Position numbers and translations under genes: made by a program. Positions 1 through 11,675 of a stretch of 64,000 bases of DNA are shown piece after piece (the stretch's first letter is position 1; the number at the start of each line of letters is the position of its first letter). The notes beneath the pieces are model-generated. The model was not told the DNA's origin and did not search any database. It saw only the letters and a program-made list of their open reading frames with translations. The stretch is from Hofstenia miamia. Its lineage: Eukaryota > Xenacoelomorpha > Acoela. The stretch covers positions 521,001 through 585,000 of the forward strand of contig SCFE01000093.1 in assembly GCA_004352715.1 (NCBI GenBank), in the 5' to 3' direction.

Positions 1-724
1 TCAGCCAATGTCCATCTACATTTAAAATAGATTGCTTCTTTTATCTGTAATTGTTAACCCACAAAAAGCAAATTAGTGATTATAATAATCATGAAACTTC
101 TGAAAACTAAGTTGATCTTGGCATTGCAAATTGTTATAGTGCATCTTAAATTAGAATTTTATAATTATATTAGTATTATTAAATTTTGGTGGTGATTGCA
201 GCAACAACTGTATTTAACTTGCTTCTCTGTATTTCTTCTGCTTTTCCATTTGCAAGTTTATACATACAAAGGTTTTTAATTGGTTTAGAATTTTATCTTT
301 ATGTAATGGCTAACATGAATCACATTTTCAGATTTGAAATATTTGTCACCAATTTTATAAGCTGTTGGAAGGAATATCACAAAACTTTTGTATGAACAAT
401 AAAATTCCATTACAAAATTTTACTTAAATTGAGATTATTAACATGCTTCAAATGGCATTCAATCTAAAATGTGTGTAATGTATAAAATGTACACTGTGCA
501 ATTTTTAAATTCTTTTTTATCTGAGGCAGATCTGTATCCAATCCAAAATCTGATCCAATTTCCTGTCTGTTCTAAAGTCCTGCAAGATAAACTTGTTATC
601 ATTCCTGGAACTGGCCCCACAGGACCAAGATTGAGAACAGAATCAAAAAGCAAATTCTGAAATGAGATCAGTGCAGAACAGGAACCAATTTGCTATAATA
701 TTTGTTATATTTGAAGTATTATAA
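1..724. other. Repeat-derived sequence without a recognisable gene
   Basis: No convincing coding region is visible. The first ~50 bases are the reverse complement of about 2862-2905, so this block and the sequence beyond the second gap form an inverted repeat. Bases 654-724 recur in the same orientation at about 46578-46650. Short imperfect repeats of a motif around GATCTGATCC occur near 545, 3241 and 4150. The block ends at a 1000-base gap. Confidence 0.5.
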
Positions 725-1724
725 NNNNNNNNNNNNNNNNNNNNNNNNNNNNNNNNNNNNNNNNNNNNNNNNNNNNNNNNNNNNNNNNNNNNNNNNNNNN
801 NNNNNNNNNNNNNNNNNNNNNNNNNNNNNNNNNNNNNNNNNNNNNNNNNNNNNNNNNNNNNNNNNNNNNNNNNNNNNNNNNNNNNNNNNNNNNNNNNNNN
901 NNNNNNNNNNNNNNNNNNNNNNNNNNNNNNNNNNNNNNNNNNNNNNNNNNNNNNNNNNNNNNNNNNNNNNNNNNNNNNNNNNNNNNNNNNNNNNNNNNNN
1001 NNNNNNNNNNNNNNNNNNNNNNNNNNNNNNNNNNNNNNNNNNNNNNNNNNNNNNNNNNNNNNNNNNNNNNNNNNNNNNNNNNNNNNNNNNNNNNNNNNNN
1101 NNNNNNNNNNNNNNNNNNNNNNNNNNNNNNNNNNNNNNNNNNNNNNNNNNNNNNNNNNNNNNNNNNNNNNNNNNNNNNNNNNNNNNNNNNNNNNNNNNNN
1201 NNNNNNNNNNNNNNNNNNNNNNNNNNNNNNNNNNNNNNNNNNNNNNNNNNNNNNNNNNNNNNNNNNNNNNNNNNNNNNNNNNNNNNNNNNNNNNNNNNNN
1301 NNNNNNNNNNNNNNNNNNNNNNNNNNNNNNNNNNNNNNNNNNNNNNNNNNNNNNNNNNNNNNNNNNNNNNNNNNNNNNNNNNNNNNNNNNNNNNNNNNNN
1401 NNNNNNNNNNNNNNNNNNNNNNNNNNNNNNNNNNNNNNNNNNNNNNNNNNNNNNNNNNNNNNNNNNNNNNNNNNNNNNNNNNNNNNNNNNNNNNNNNNNN
1501 NNNNNNNNNNNNNNNNNNNNNNNNNNNNNNNNNNNNNNNNNNNNNNNNNNNNNNNNNNNNNNNNNNNNNNNNNNNNNNNNNNNNNNNNNNNNNNNNNNNN
1601 NNNNNNNNNNNNNNNNNNNNNNNNNNNNNNNNNNNNNNNNNNNNNNNNNNNNNNNNNNNNNNNNNNNNNNNNNNNNNNNNNNNNNNNNNNNNNNNNNNNN
1701 NNNNNNNNNNNNNNNNNNNNNNNN
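725..1724. other. Assembly gap of exactly 1000 N
   Basis: The run of N is exactly 1000 long, which looks like a placeholder length and not a measured distance. An apparent reading frame through it is not evidence for a gene. Confidence 0.95.
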
Positions 1725-2353
1725 CTTCTCCTCTATGATATCAGTAGAAGCAAAAGAAGAAATAAGATATCAAATTCTTTCTTGTACTGGAACCAACACA
1801 AGCAAGCATTCAGTTTTTGACCTTAGAGGATTTGGCAAGCCTGATCTTCCACCAATGCCACAAAGTGGAACTTCTTTAGCTAGTCTTATTGGTCCAGACT
1901 CAATAAATTTTTTTGAGATAATCTGTAATCAGCATAGTTCCCTTCAGTTGCCAGTAGATGAATAGAATGATAATGCCAAATTTCAGAAAGCTAAATCTAT
2001 TATAAAAAGTTTTCAAGTTGTTAATGGAGAGGCAGAATGTGGAGTGAAATTATGCCATGATTTTCTCCATGTTTTAAAGAACGAAAAATGATACCAAGAT
2101 GTACTACAAATTGTTGGAAAGCTAGAAAGGAAATTCCTGATCAGAGGAAAATATCAATTACTACTGAAAAGTCTTGGTCTTGTTTGAATAACAAACTAAA
2201 TTCGTTTAAGGAATATGTCACAATGAGGATGACAGATTTATTAATAAAAATGTCTGTATCTTTTATCACTCTACTAATATTGTATTTTTTTAAAGTCTGA
2301 AATTTCTTTGCAGTTGCATTATCAGCACTTGTGAGATTCTGTGTGCTTTTGAA
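1725..2353 (+). pseudogene. C-terminal remnant of a transposon-derived invertebrate gene family (copy 1)
   Basis: Translation of about 1735-2160 gives a broken frame containing VVNGEAECGVKLCHDFLHVL, with stops at 1963 and 2088. From memory this resembles the C-terminal part of a repetitive protein family common in invertebrate genomes, in which an 'AERGVKL' block is followed by repeated leucine/glutamine residues. I cannot place that family in a named transposase superfamily with certainty. About 220 bases (2131-2353) are nearly the reverse complement of 47513-47735, so this is the same family as the copies at 46.4-48.9 kb and 60.1-61.2 kb. Gaps on both sides (to 1724 and from 2354) remove the rest. 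It is inactive. Confidence 0.55.
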
Positions 2354-2857
2354 NNNNNNNNNNNNNNNNNNNNNNNNNNNNNNNNNNNNNNNNNNNNNNN
2401 NNNNNNNNNNNNNNNNNNNNNNNNNNNNNNNNNNNNNNNNNNNNNNNNNNNNNNNNNNNNNNNNNNNNNNNNNNNNNNNNNNNNNNNNNNNNNNNNNNNN
2501 NNNNNNNNNNNNNNNNNNNNNNNNNNNNNNNNNNNNNNNNNNNNNNNNNNNNNNNNNNNNNNNNNNNNNNNNNNNNNNNNNNNNNNNNNNNNNNNNNNNN
2601 NNNNNNNNNNNNNNNNNNNNNNNNNNNNNNNNNNNNNNNNNNNNNNNNNNNNNNNNNNNNNNNNNNNNNNNNNNNNNNNNNNNNNNNNNNNNNNNNNNNN
2701 NNNNNNNNNNNNNNNNNNNNNNNNNNNNNNNNNNNNNNNNNNNNNNNNNNNNNNNNNNNNNNNNNNNNNNNNNNNNNNNNNNNNNNNNNNNNNNNNNNNN
2801 NNNNNNNNNNNNNNNNNNNNNNNNNNNNNNNNNNNNNNNNNNNNNNNNNNNNNNNNN
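2354..2857. other. Assembly gap of 504 N
   Basis: Run of N inside the transposon-derived repeat. The sequence resumes with the reverse complement of the first bases of the window. Confidence 0.95.
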
Positions 2858-3499
2858 AGATAAAAGGAGCAATCTATTTTGAATGTAGATGGACATTGGC
2901 TGAAATCCACCTGGGTCCATTTAAATCCTATCCATTTTTGGCTTATCTTATGCTTGTTGACAAAATCATTTCTTGAATTTTTTAGTTTGCTTAGCCATAA
3001 TTGACTCTATTAGATTGTAGAACTGGAAGAGCATTGATACTATTGTAATATTTCAAAATTTAACATTGACTTTTCAACACATTGCTTTTAAGTTATATGG
3101 GACTAAGTACATTTGAGTTTATTTGTATGCACTATTGTGTAAGTCATCCCATTTTTCCAATACTTCAGTTGAAGCTGACCCTGTCCTGTCCAGTATATTG
3201 CATACATCCTTTTTTTAATCTAAGGACAGTGTTTTGGATTGGATCAGATCCTAAAATGTTGGATCCAATTCCATCTCTGCTCTAGAACAGTAACATATCC
3301 CACAGAGCTTTGAAAAATGTTAATATTCCTATTGTTGATTCCTACTAAGGTAATTAAGTAAACTAATTTCATTTGGAATTTCAGTTAATTTCAGCAATGT
3401 AATTTGTGGATTTGGGTTTTAAGTTCATATTTTTGCAATTTCCAGTGCATCATAATAGACTTTGTAAAACTATATTATTTTCTTCCTTGCTTCATTTAT

Positions 3500-3539
<40 letters not shown>

Positions 3540-3540
3540 T

Positions 3541-3581
<41 letters not shown>

Positions 3582-4650
3582 GCTCAGACAAATGCTACCT
3601 TCCAAAAACAACCAAGATCATTCTTCTGCATCTTATTCCAAGAAGACATTTATTGAGTATTCTATTGAAAACAACAGAACATACATGTTAAAATTTTGCT
3701 CATTCCATATGCAGAAAAGTTTACTTTTCTTCTTGAAAATACAATTGTAGATGTGCTGCAAGTAACCTTTTTTTGAAATCAGCTCAGCAGTAAGGATCTG
3801 TGGTTGACAAGCTTTAACTAACACATGTGAAGCAAGTAACTGATATATTAGCCTATGTTAGGAATTTAGTTAATTGTGCTAAGAGATGCACATTTATTTT
3901 CTTTGAGAGGTCATGATTAAGGTAAATATTGAATTTTCCATGGCAACCTCTGCAAATTAGTTAAGATTGTTGCAGAAGAATAAATTTTTGAAGGAAATTC
4001 ATGCAATTTTTAAAAACGTTCTCATTTGATTCACAAAATGAAATGCTATGAGCCTAATCCACTGATTTGCTCTGCAAATACTAATGAATAAAATCAAGAT
4101 GATGATTAACCATGCCCATTTATCTTAATATTTGATGAAACTTCTCTTTTAGGATCAGATCCTAAGTTTCAGTTAAGTATGTAGGTAGCAATTTGAAAGG
4201 TTTATGAGAGGATAATCAAATTTCAGCTTGATCAGCTTCATGTACCTGAAATTTTCTCAAAAGTCAGATCTAGTATTACACAACAAATACTAAATTTTTA
4301 ACCAAACATTACTAACTGTATTAGACAGTGTAGTGCCAATGCATTTATGTTTTCTGGAAAGAAAACTGGAGTTCACAAGTTAGTTGGAGATGCAACTGGT
4401 ACACCTTCCTTTATGTATATTGTAATGGGGAAAGATTTGATCTTGTTCTTGGAAATGCCTGTACTCATGTTACAGCTGTATCTTAATTCTTTTTCCTTAT
4501 AAAAAGATGGATATCTTTTTTAAACAAACAATGTGTATTCCATTTTAATAACTGTTGAAAGAATTGGACAGCTGATTGCACTAAAATCCATTATGAAATT
4601 ATGTTACTAGGCATAAAGCTAAACACAAATGGCATCAACATGTTTTATTG
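2858..4650. other. Repeat-rich stretch with no gene seen
   Basis: Contains the second arm of the inverted repeat (2862-2905), the ATC microsatellite and, at 4505-4650, about 145 bases that are nearly the reverse complement of 46430-46570. Serine runs in translation come only from the microsatellite. I see no supported gene. Confidence 0.6.
3502..3579. repeat. (ATC)n trinucleotide microsatellite
   Basis: About 26 units of ATC with a single interruption near 3539. In one frame it gives a poly-serine peptide, but nothing around it supports coding. Confidence 0.95.
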
Positions 4651-5650
4651 NNNNNNNNNNNNNNNNNNNNNNNNNNNNNNNNNNNNNNNNNNNNNNNNNN
4701 NNNNNNNNNNNNNNNNNNNNNNNNNNNNNNNNNNNNNNNNNNNNNNNNNNNNNNNNNNNNNNNNNNNNNNNNNNNNNNNNNNNNNNNNNNNNNNNNNNNN
4801 NNNNNNNNNNNNNNNNNNNNNNNNNNNNNNNNNNNNNNNNNNNNNNNNNNNNNNNNNNNNNNNNNNNNNNNNNNNNNNNNNNNNNNNNNNNNNNNNNNNN
4901 NNNNNNNNNNNNNNNNNNNNNNNNNNNNNNNNNNNNNNNNNNNNNNNNNNNNNNNNNNNNNNNNNNNNNNNNNNNNNNNNNNNNNNNNNNNNNNNNNNNN
5001 NNNNNNNNNNNNNNNNNNNNNNNNNNNNNNNNNNNNNNNNNNNNNNNNNNNNNNNNNNNNNNNNNNNNNNNNNNNNNNNNNNNNNNNNNNNNNNNNNNNN
5101 NNNNNNNNNNNNNNNNNNNNNNNNNNNNNNNNNNNNNNNNNNNNNNNNNNNNNNNNNNNNNNNNNNNNNNNNNNNNNNNNNNNNNNNNNNNNNNNNNNNN
5201 NNNNNNNNNNNNNNNNNNNNNNNNNNNNNNNNNNNNNNNNNNNNNNNNNNNNNNNNNNNNNNNNNNNNNNNNNNNNNNNNNNNNNNNNNNNNNNNNNNNN
5301 NNNNNNNNNNNNNNNNNNNNNNNNNNNNNNNNNNNNNNNNNNNNNNNNNNNNNNNNNNNNNNNNNNNNNNNNNNNNNNNNNNNNNNNNNNNNNNNNNNNN
5401 NNNNNNNNNNNNNNNNNNNNNNNNNNNNNNNNNNNNNNNNNNNNNNNNNNNNNNNNNNNNNNNNNNNNNNNNNNNNNNNNNNNNNNNNNNNNNNNNNNNN
5501 NNNNNNNNNNNNNNNNNNNNNNNNNNNNNNNNNNNNNNNNNNNNNNNNNNNNNNNNNNNNNNNNNNNNNNNNNNNNNNNNNNNNNNNNNNNNNNNNNNNN
5601 NNNNNNNNNNNNNNNNNNNNNNNNNNNNNNNNNNNNNNNNNNNNNNNNNN
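4651..5650. other. Assembly gap of exactly 1000 N, abutting a (TA)n tract
   Basis: The gap ends directly at a TA run (5651-5672). Low-complexity TA probably caused the assembly break. Confidence 0.95.
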
Positions 5651-5672
5651 ATATATATATATATATATATAA

Positions 5673-6700
5673 GCGTAATGTTCGCTGCCTATTAATTTTT
5701 TCAATCATTTACAAGCAACTGCTTGTGTGTTTCATTAAAGGAATAGAGTGCTTCATCTGATTAAAGTTGATTGAGGAATATTCTATAAAGTAATCATTCA
5801 AATATTTTTTGAGTATATATCTGCTACCAATACAAAAAAGCAATTTAATTAAATTATCAACTTGTTTGCTTATAGGTAAATAACACAATTTTAAGTAGAA
5901 ACTCAATACAGATCAACACTCGTGGCCGAAGTTATAAGGATATTAGGTCGTTTCGATAGGGACAAAATTCAAAGTTTTCTATATATAACGTTAGGTAAAG
6001 CAATGAATGCGCGGAACCAAAAGGATGACTAGATAGGAGTACATAAGGAATTTGTATAATTTCAAGAATTTTATAAACACATTTTTTAACGTTAAATAAA
6101 TAATGAAGCTTTCTTTCTTCAAACTATACTGAATAAATATTCATGTTAGTGTAATAAAGGTATTTGCTTTGATGGGAAATAGTTAATTAAAAATTACAAG
6201 ACGTAGTGGTTACTATACTAATCTGCAATTTTCAATAAAACAATTGCTTTTAATTGTTTTCAACTTGGTAACATTTAACGAAATTTGCGATGTTCACTTG
6301 AACTTGGGCCATAAAATTCAACTTGAATGCACATAATACAGGTAAATTAACTACCAAATTAAGTTTATAATTCGCAAATTACGTGGATACACATATACAA
6401 ACACCAGAAATTTGTCAATGGCTGTGAAGATGTTAACTTGGCAAGAATTGAACAATTACAAGCTCATTTAGCGATACTAAACATCTTAAGTGGTGACAAT
6501 TTAATAAAGTTTGCTGAAAACACGTGATACGCATACGCACACAAAGAAGATATTTACATAGTAATAGATTGCTTGTGCTACAACACATTTTGAATCACCA
6601 AACGTCTTCGTGTAAAATAAAAACATAAATTTAATTCAGTTATATTGGCATAGAATTGAATTCGGAATAATTTTAAATAAAATAAAGCCATTTACACGAT
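5673..6700. other. Intergenic sequence downstream of the Frag1-like gene
   Basis: No supported reading frame. This is the 3' flank of the minus-strand gene that ends at 6727. Confidence 0.6.
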
Positions 6701-6706
6701 TTTATT
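6701..6706 (-). promoter_or_regulatory. Polyadenylation signal AATAAA of the Frag1-like gene
   Basis: On the minus strand AATAAA lies about 20 bases after the stop codon at 6727-6729. The spacing implies a very short 3' UTR and supports the gene as real and expressed. Confidence 0.6.
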
Positions 6707-6726
6707 AAACAGAATATTTACAAACA

Positions 6727-8034
6727 TTAGTTAACAGAAACCCCAATAATGAAAGTTGCGGCTGGCTTTGACAACCTTTTCAACATGAAGGGCATGAAAA
6801 TACACAAGATTATAAAAACGTCAAGCCATTCCAAGATATGAAGAGCACTTTTACCAACATATTGTTCAATGCCAGGAAAATAATAAACCACCACTATTAC
6901 AGAGGACGCAACGACAACGGCATCCACAACGACATCATGAATGGATTTGCAACAGTAGCCATAGAGTTTGTTTCTTATGTCCATTGAGATCATATAGAAG
7001 TTGTAACCGACAAAAAACAATAAGACTCCGGGTTTGTGAACACTGGGGTCAGTAGTTGAACCAATCATGGAAAGACCAAACATAGCAACAAAAGCAATTT
7101 GAAGTAAAAAGGCGTTAAAAATACCACCCCTACCCACCTTCTTTTCTGCGTAATAGATTGCAATGTGGCAAATGGCTAAAATGGGAGTAGCTCCATTAAA
7201 CCACCAGTGTGTAATCCAATTGGACGGCGGATACTTCATTGATTGCGTAATTGAAGGCCAAGTGTCCAAAGGATGCACATGGCCCTGCAAAACATTAGTG
7301 ACAAAAATAGAAACAATTACAATAGCATAAGTGAATGCTAAAAAGTAGAAAATATTTTTTATGTGTACATTCCAGCGGGTATTGTAAGGAATGTTTGTGT
7401 ACACAACCAAGCCATCAACTTTATTTCTAGAAAGGTAGAATGATGTTAATCCAAGAACCCAAAGCGGATGAATCCATTGCAACATATTACCAGATTGAAT
7501 CAAGTATACAAAAGATAAAGCGCTTCCCAATGATATGAGGATATTAGTAAAAAATAAACCAAGTTTTAAAATGATATGAGTGTCGATTAATTGGAAAACA
7601 ATTAAGTAACATTGGCAACTGGAAGCAATGAAAAACAAGAATGTTGCATACGTATTAATCTCTGAGTTGCCACGGCAAGGTAAATCTGCAGATGAGCAGA
7701 CAGAAGGCATTAAGCTGAAGGCCATCGACCATACAATGCCAAGAAGTAAATTCAACCAAGGAAGCAAGCCCTGAGATTGTCTTCCAATTCCCCATACTGT
7801 AATTTGCAGGAAGATAAGCTGAAAAGCCAACCAAATACCGAATATCCGCGCGGGGTAGGAAATAATGGTTTCAGACCATGCTTCAGAAATCGATGGCAAA
7901 GAAAACCCGGTATTGTTGATGCTATTAGAGTTAAAGTATTTCACTTCGAAAATCAGAACAGAAAATAGCGTAATAAATAGCCATTGTAACAGAGAGTATA
8001 ATGAGAAGGAAAGCACACTAACGGTGAAAAGCAT
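6727..8034 (-). CDS. Intronless 12-helix membrane protein with two tandem Frag1/DRAM/Sfk1 (PGAP2-like) halves
   Basis: An uninterrupted 435-residue frame. The frame is open a little further, but the first ATG is at 8034, with an in-frame stop just upstream, so I start there. I count about twelve hydrophobic segments in two sets of six. The halves look homologous: LPSISEAW (residues 46-53) precedes one helix pair and WPSITQSM (259-266) the equivalent pair, an offset of about 213. Each half later has a 'LFF-x-A/G' helix (TFLFFIASS; GVLLFFVGY). The second ends with HILEWLDV, like the last helix of PGAP2. Known Frag1/PGAP2 proteins are single six-helix units that act in the ER/Golgi, PGAP2 in GPI-anchor lipid remodelling. 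The function here is unknown. The family assignment comes from remembered motifs, so it is moderate; the membrane topology is secure. A polyA signal follows at 6701. Confidence 0.6.
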   Translation of the reverse strand: MLFTVSVLSFSLYSLLQWLFITLFSVLIFEVKYFNSNSINNTGFSLPSISEAWSETIISYPARIFGIWLAFQLIFLQITVWGIGRQSQGLLPWLNLLLGIVWSMAFSLMPSVCSSADLPCRGNSEINTYATFLFFIASSCQCYLIVFQLIDTHIILKLGLFFTNILISLGSALSFVYLIQSGNMLQWIHPLWVLGLTSFYLSRNKVDGLVVYTNIPYNTRWNVHIKNIFYFLAFTYAIVIVSIFVTNVLQGHVHPLDTWPSITQSMKYPPSNWITHWWFNGATPILAICHIAIYYAEKKVGRGGIFNAFLLQIAFVAMFGLSMIGSTTDPSVHKPGVLLFFVGYNFYMISMDIRNKLYGYCCKSIHDVVVDAVVVASSVIVVVYYFPGIEQYVGKSALHILEWLDVFIILCIFMPFMLKRLSKPAATFIIGVSVN

Positions 8035-8222
8035 AACGTTATACTGAATTGCCAAAATATGCCGCTAGAGGCGTTTCGGCCAAATTGATTAGTAGCATAC
8101 AGTTAATACATAAAAACATCAAACTATTTACGTAATTCCCTCAATTGTATTTATCTCAGATGTACAAATAAAGAATAAGGATATGCTTCCCGGATGTCTT
8201 TCATTTGCTTAAGTTAAGAAGC

Positions 8223-8534
8223 CTACTACTTGATAACACGAATCACGGAAAATGTCGAGTCATCAATGTATTCACGAAACTTATTGGCATTCGCATAAGC
8301 AAACAAAGGTGTAATCAAATTTGATTGGACAATTTTTAAAAGCAACCTCTCATTTTGTACTAAACTAAGTAAAAATTATGTTTTTGGGCAAATGAAATAA
8401 TTTTGTAGAAAGTGAATTTGCAGCTTTTTACTTTAGTAATTAACTAAATATTACATGATGAATAGCTCGGTTTTTAATTCTTTATCATGATCTTCCGTTA
8501 ATTTCGTCATGTTTCTACCACTTCGGTGATCATC
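8223..8534. repeat. Direct duplication, copy 1
   Basis: About 310 bases, non-coding, repeated at 9352-9676 with roughly 95% or better identity by eye. The second copy starts immediately after a six-N gap, so the duplication may be an assembly artefact or an unresolved allele. Confidence 0.75.
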
Positions 8535-8738
8535 TGATTACGCGACATCTAGTACCTCGCCTTAACTTAACATGATAAAATCAAGAAAAACTCAAGAATT
8601 TTTACTAGTGCTCACATTTTATTCATACGTCAATGGCTTATTTACAATATCTTATCTGTAATTTTTCGATGTTAAATTAATACTAAAATACTAAAGTTCG
8701 GTGCCTTACTGAACTGATGTCGAAACCGGAGGGGGCGA

Positions 8739-9114
8739 TTCAGTCCCACAGTATCATATATGATACAAATTTTCAATGGCATATTTTTATGTACTATAGG
8801 ATGTTTTATCTATGCACGACGTATTTTTCCTGCTTAGGACGCATCAAATTAATATATTTTGTCTTAAATGGTTTCATGTCTAAAATCAGTGTCAACTAAT
8901 TTAAAAATCTTTTTGTTGTTTTTTTATTTTTTACAGGTAGGAGATTTTGTATCTTTTCCGCATGTAATGGTAATTTGTTTTTCCACAAAAAATGTTTTTG
9001 TGGTATTGTGTACGTAAGTTAACATTTTTTATGATACTTCCGAACGCAGCATTCTTTGACTATAAAATAGAGACATGAAATCATATGTATCATATATGAT
9101 ACATTGGGACTGAA
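8739..9114. mobile_element. 376-bp MITE-like element with palindrome-containing terminal inverted repeats
   Basis: Both ends carry TTCAGTCCCA, two variable bases, then the 16-base palindrome GTATCATATATGATAC. The palindromes lie at 8751-8766 and 9087-9102. The ends are inverted relative to each other over about 30 bases with two mismatches. The interior encodes nothing recognisable. I could not identify a target-site duplication or a superfamily. The related block near 9700 lacks the insertion, but its flanks have diverged, so it is weak as an empty site. Confidence 0.6.
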
Positions 9115-9345
9115 TGGAACAAAATCTGAACAATTTGTGTGAATAGCGACTCAACTTTTCATGGATATGAAGTCACTGTTTCTGTGCGTAGCTCTGTCAG
9201 TGTCAGACGGATGACCGTATGAATCGATTTCTATGCAAAACTTGTTGAATATTACATTCTATATGATTGGTTGCTTCCTTTGGGCCATACACTTGTGTGT
9301 TGTAAACGGCTGACTAGGCCTTTAGTCTGACTTTGTAGAAATTAG

Positions 9346-9351
9346 NNNNNN
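9346..9351. other. Six-N gap at a duplication boundary
   Basis: The gap directly precedes the second copy of the 8223-8534 block. Confidence 0.9.
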
Positions 9352-9676
9352 CTACTACTTGATAACACGAATCACGGAAAATGTCGAATCATCAATGTGT
9401 TCACGAAACTTATTGGCATTCGCATAAGCAAACAAAGGTGTAATCAAATTTGATTGGACAATTTTTAAAAGCAACCTCTCATTTTGTACTAAACTAAGTA
9501 AATATTATGCTTTTGGTCAAATGAAATAATTTTGTAAAAACTGAATTTGCAGCTTTTTATTGTAGTAATGAATTAATATTACAAGATGAATAGCTCAGTT
9601 TTTAATTCTTCATCATGACTTTGAAGAAGTTCCATATCTTCCGTTAATTTCGTCATGTTTCTACCACTTCGGTGCC
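9352..9676. repeat. Direct duplication, copy 2
   Basis: Matches 8223-8534 except for small differences and about 14 extra bases near 9620. After this block the two copies share a further short match (9676-9700 with 8700-8725). Confidence 0.75.
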
Positions 9677-10199
9677 CTACTGAACTGATGTCGAAATCAG
9701 GGGGACGGGGGTGAATCCACCAAAGAATTTTGAGGGGAATAAAAAATGAAGTCACCAAAATATGAGAAGCTTAGGTTTGTCACAATTCGACTCTTTTTGT
9801 TTCTTTGGATATACAATGCAGTACAATTATGGCAAAACCCACATCGCTATTTCTCAACGACTCAGTGTATCATAGCCTCAAAAATTCCATAATAGAGGAA
9901 CTTACAAAACAGCGAAATGATGTGGTCATTCACAGGTTGAGACGCCCTCAACAACTTTAAATATGGTTCTTGCCAAGAGACCATCTATAAGAAGAGTTCA
10001 GTGTATTCTGCAATGCAAATGAAATAAATTTTGTCGAAATACTGCTAAAAATAATTACATTCCCTTAAAATCAAAAAAGATCAAAAAATAAATAAAAAAG
10101 TGGACTGTTAATATGTGAGCCAAGATACTACTTTGCGATGAAACAATCTTTCGACAACCTCAGTTATACAGAAATTTTGTCAAACGACCAAAAATCACA

Positions 10200-11265
10200 A
10201 AAACAGAAGATTGTCAGCAAAATATTTACTGTATAACATTGATTTGTTGATGATACGATTATCATTTTGCTTGCAAAAACGACCATTAAGGCTCAAAATA
10301 AATTTGAATTCTTTAGGACTATTTGCTTGAAAATGTACCCTGGGATAAAACCTGGTGGCTGCGGCGCCATCGGAGAAACAGTTTGATTACAAACAGAATC
10401 TTCGGAAAATAATATAATTAAACCCATAAAAACCGTAGACTATTTAATCATTTTTCATGTCATTTATGCGAAATTTGCATAAGCTTGCGCCGCATAATGT
10501 TTAGCGATGGCGTGGGGACTGTGATGTGTTCAGCACCTTGCCATCAGACCGAGGCTGTTAAAGAACTTAGTAGCATTGGTTTTTCTCGAATCTCAATCCA
10601 ATTAAAAATTTCGAGATTGCAATGAAGAATGAAATTGCAAAAATAAAAAATAAAAAACATCTGATGGAAGCCATTGGAAAGATTTGAAATGAGGCTACTT
10701 ATATATAATCTGTTCGACATTCGAACATACAGTTAATGCCTAAAATATTCAGATCATCTATTTGAGAAGGATTACTGCAAAGAAAACCAACAATATGTGA
10801 AAAATACTAACAAAAAACGAAAATTAAAATCTATTTGAAAATACCATATCTAAGTAACCAAGTTGAGAAATTCAAAAAAGAGTGAGAAATCTGAATATAA
10901 AATTAAAAATTACTAAGATCACCCTGATTTTTACAACTTTTAAAACAAAAGATATGTTTAATAACAAAGACAATATCCCAAAAAACTTAGTTTCATCCCT
11001 AGTCTACAAATATACATGTGATGATTGCGATAAATCATATATCGGTGAAACTAAGCGACATCTGGGAATAAGATCTAATGAGCATTTAAGAGGTCAACTG
11101 AATTCAGAAATTTTTACCCATCACCATCAAACTAAGGAAGATCAATTTAAAATTTTACTAAGAACTAAACATCCGAAAATAGCAGAGGCAATATATATAA
11201 AAGAAACAACAAAGGGTAAATTATTAAATCGACAACAAAGCATGATGACCTTAAATTTATTCTAA
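10200..11265 (+). mobile_element. Decayed Penelope-like retroelement with RT and GIY-YIG remnants
   Basis: Around 10247-10290 one frame reads FVDDTIIILLAKTT, matching the catalytic aspartate pair (Y/F-x-DD) of a reverse transcriptase. From 10882 to 11265 an open frame contains YKYTCDDCDKSYIGETKRHL, the CxxC plus SYIGET core of a GIY-YIG endonuclease, ending LLNRQQSMMTLNLF. RT followed by a C-terminal GIY-YIG nuclease is the Penelope-like arrangement, in which the nuclease nicks target DNA for priming. The frame between the two parts is broken, so the copy is dead. A related GIY-YIG end lies at 63.5-64 kb. The frame stops just before a gap and a (TA)n tract. Confidence 0.75.
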
Positions 11266-11298
11266 GTGTATGTAATAAGATCATTTATATTTAGTGTA

Positions 11299-11635
11299 NN
11301 NNNNNNNNNNNNNNNNNNNNNNNNNNNNNNNNNNNNNNNNNNNNNNNNNNNNNNNNNNNNNNNNNNNNNNNNNNNNNNNNNNNNNNNNNNNNNNNNNNNN
11401 NNNNNNNNNNNNNNNNNNNNNNNNNNNNNNNNNNNNNNNNNNNNNNNNNNNNNNNNNNNNNNNNNNNNNNNNNNNNNNNNNNNNNNNNNNNNNNNNNNNN
11501 NNNNNNNNNNNNNNNNNNNNNNNNNNNNNNNNNNNNNNNNNNNNNNNNNNNNNNNNNNNNNNNNNNNNNNNNNNNNNNNNNNNNNNNNNNNNNNNNNNNN
11601 NNNNNNNNNNNNNNNNNNNNNNNNNNNNNNNNNNN
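11299..11635. other. Assembly gap of 337 N followed by a (TA)n tract
   Basis: The gap lies between the PLE end and the ADHFE1 exon and abuts TA repeats (11636-11666). Missing ADHFE1 exons could lie in it if the true length is larger. Confidence 0.95.

Positions 11636-11666
<31 letters not shown>
11636..11666. repeat. (TA)n microsatellite
   Basis: A pure TA run abutting the gap, starting about 10 bases beyond the donor splice site of the ADHFE1 exon, so it lies in the first intron. Confidence 0.9.
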
Positions 11667-11668
<2 letters not shown>

Positions 11669-11675
11669 TACTTAC

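Noticed and set aside
702-1820. Long reading frames across N runs (also 2141-2920, 4601-5760, 11266-11745)
   Set aside because: They consist almost entirely of unknown bases or TA repeats and give no coding evidence.
3404-3691. Poly-serine reading frame
   Set aside because: It is the translation of the ATC microsatellite, with no supporting coding context.
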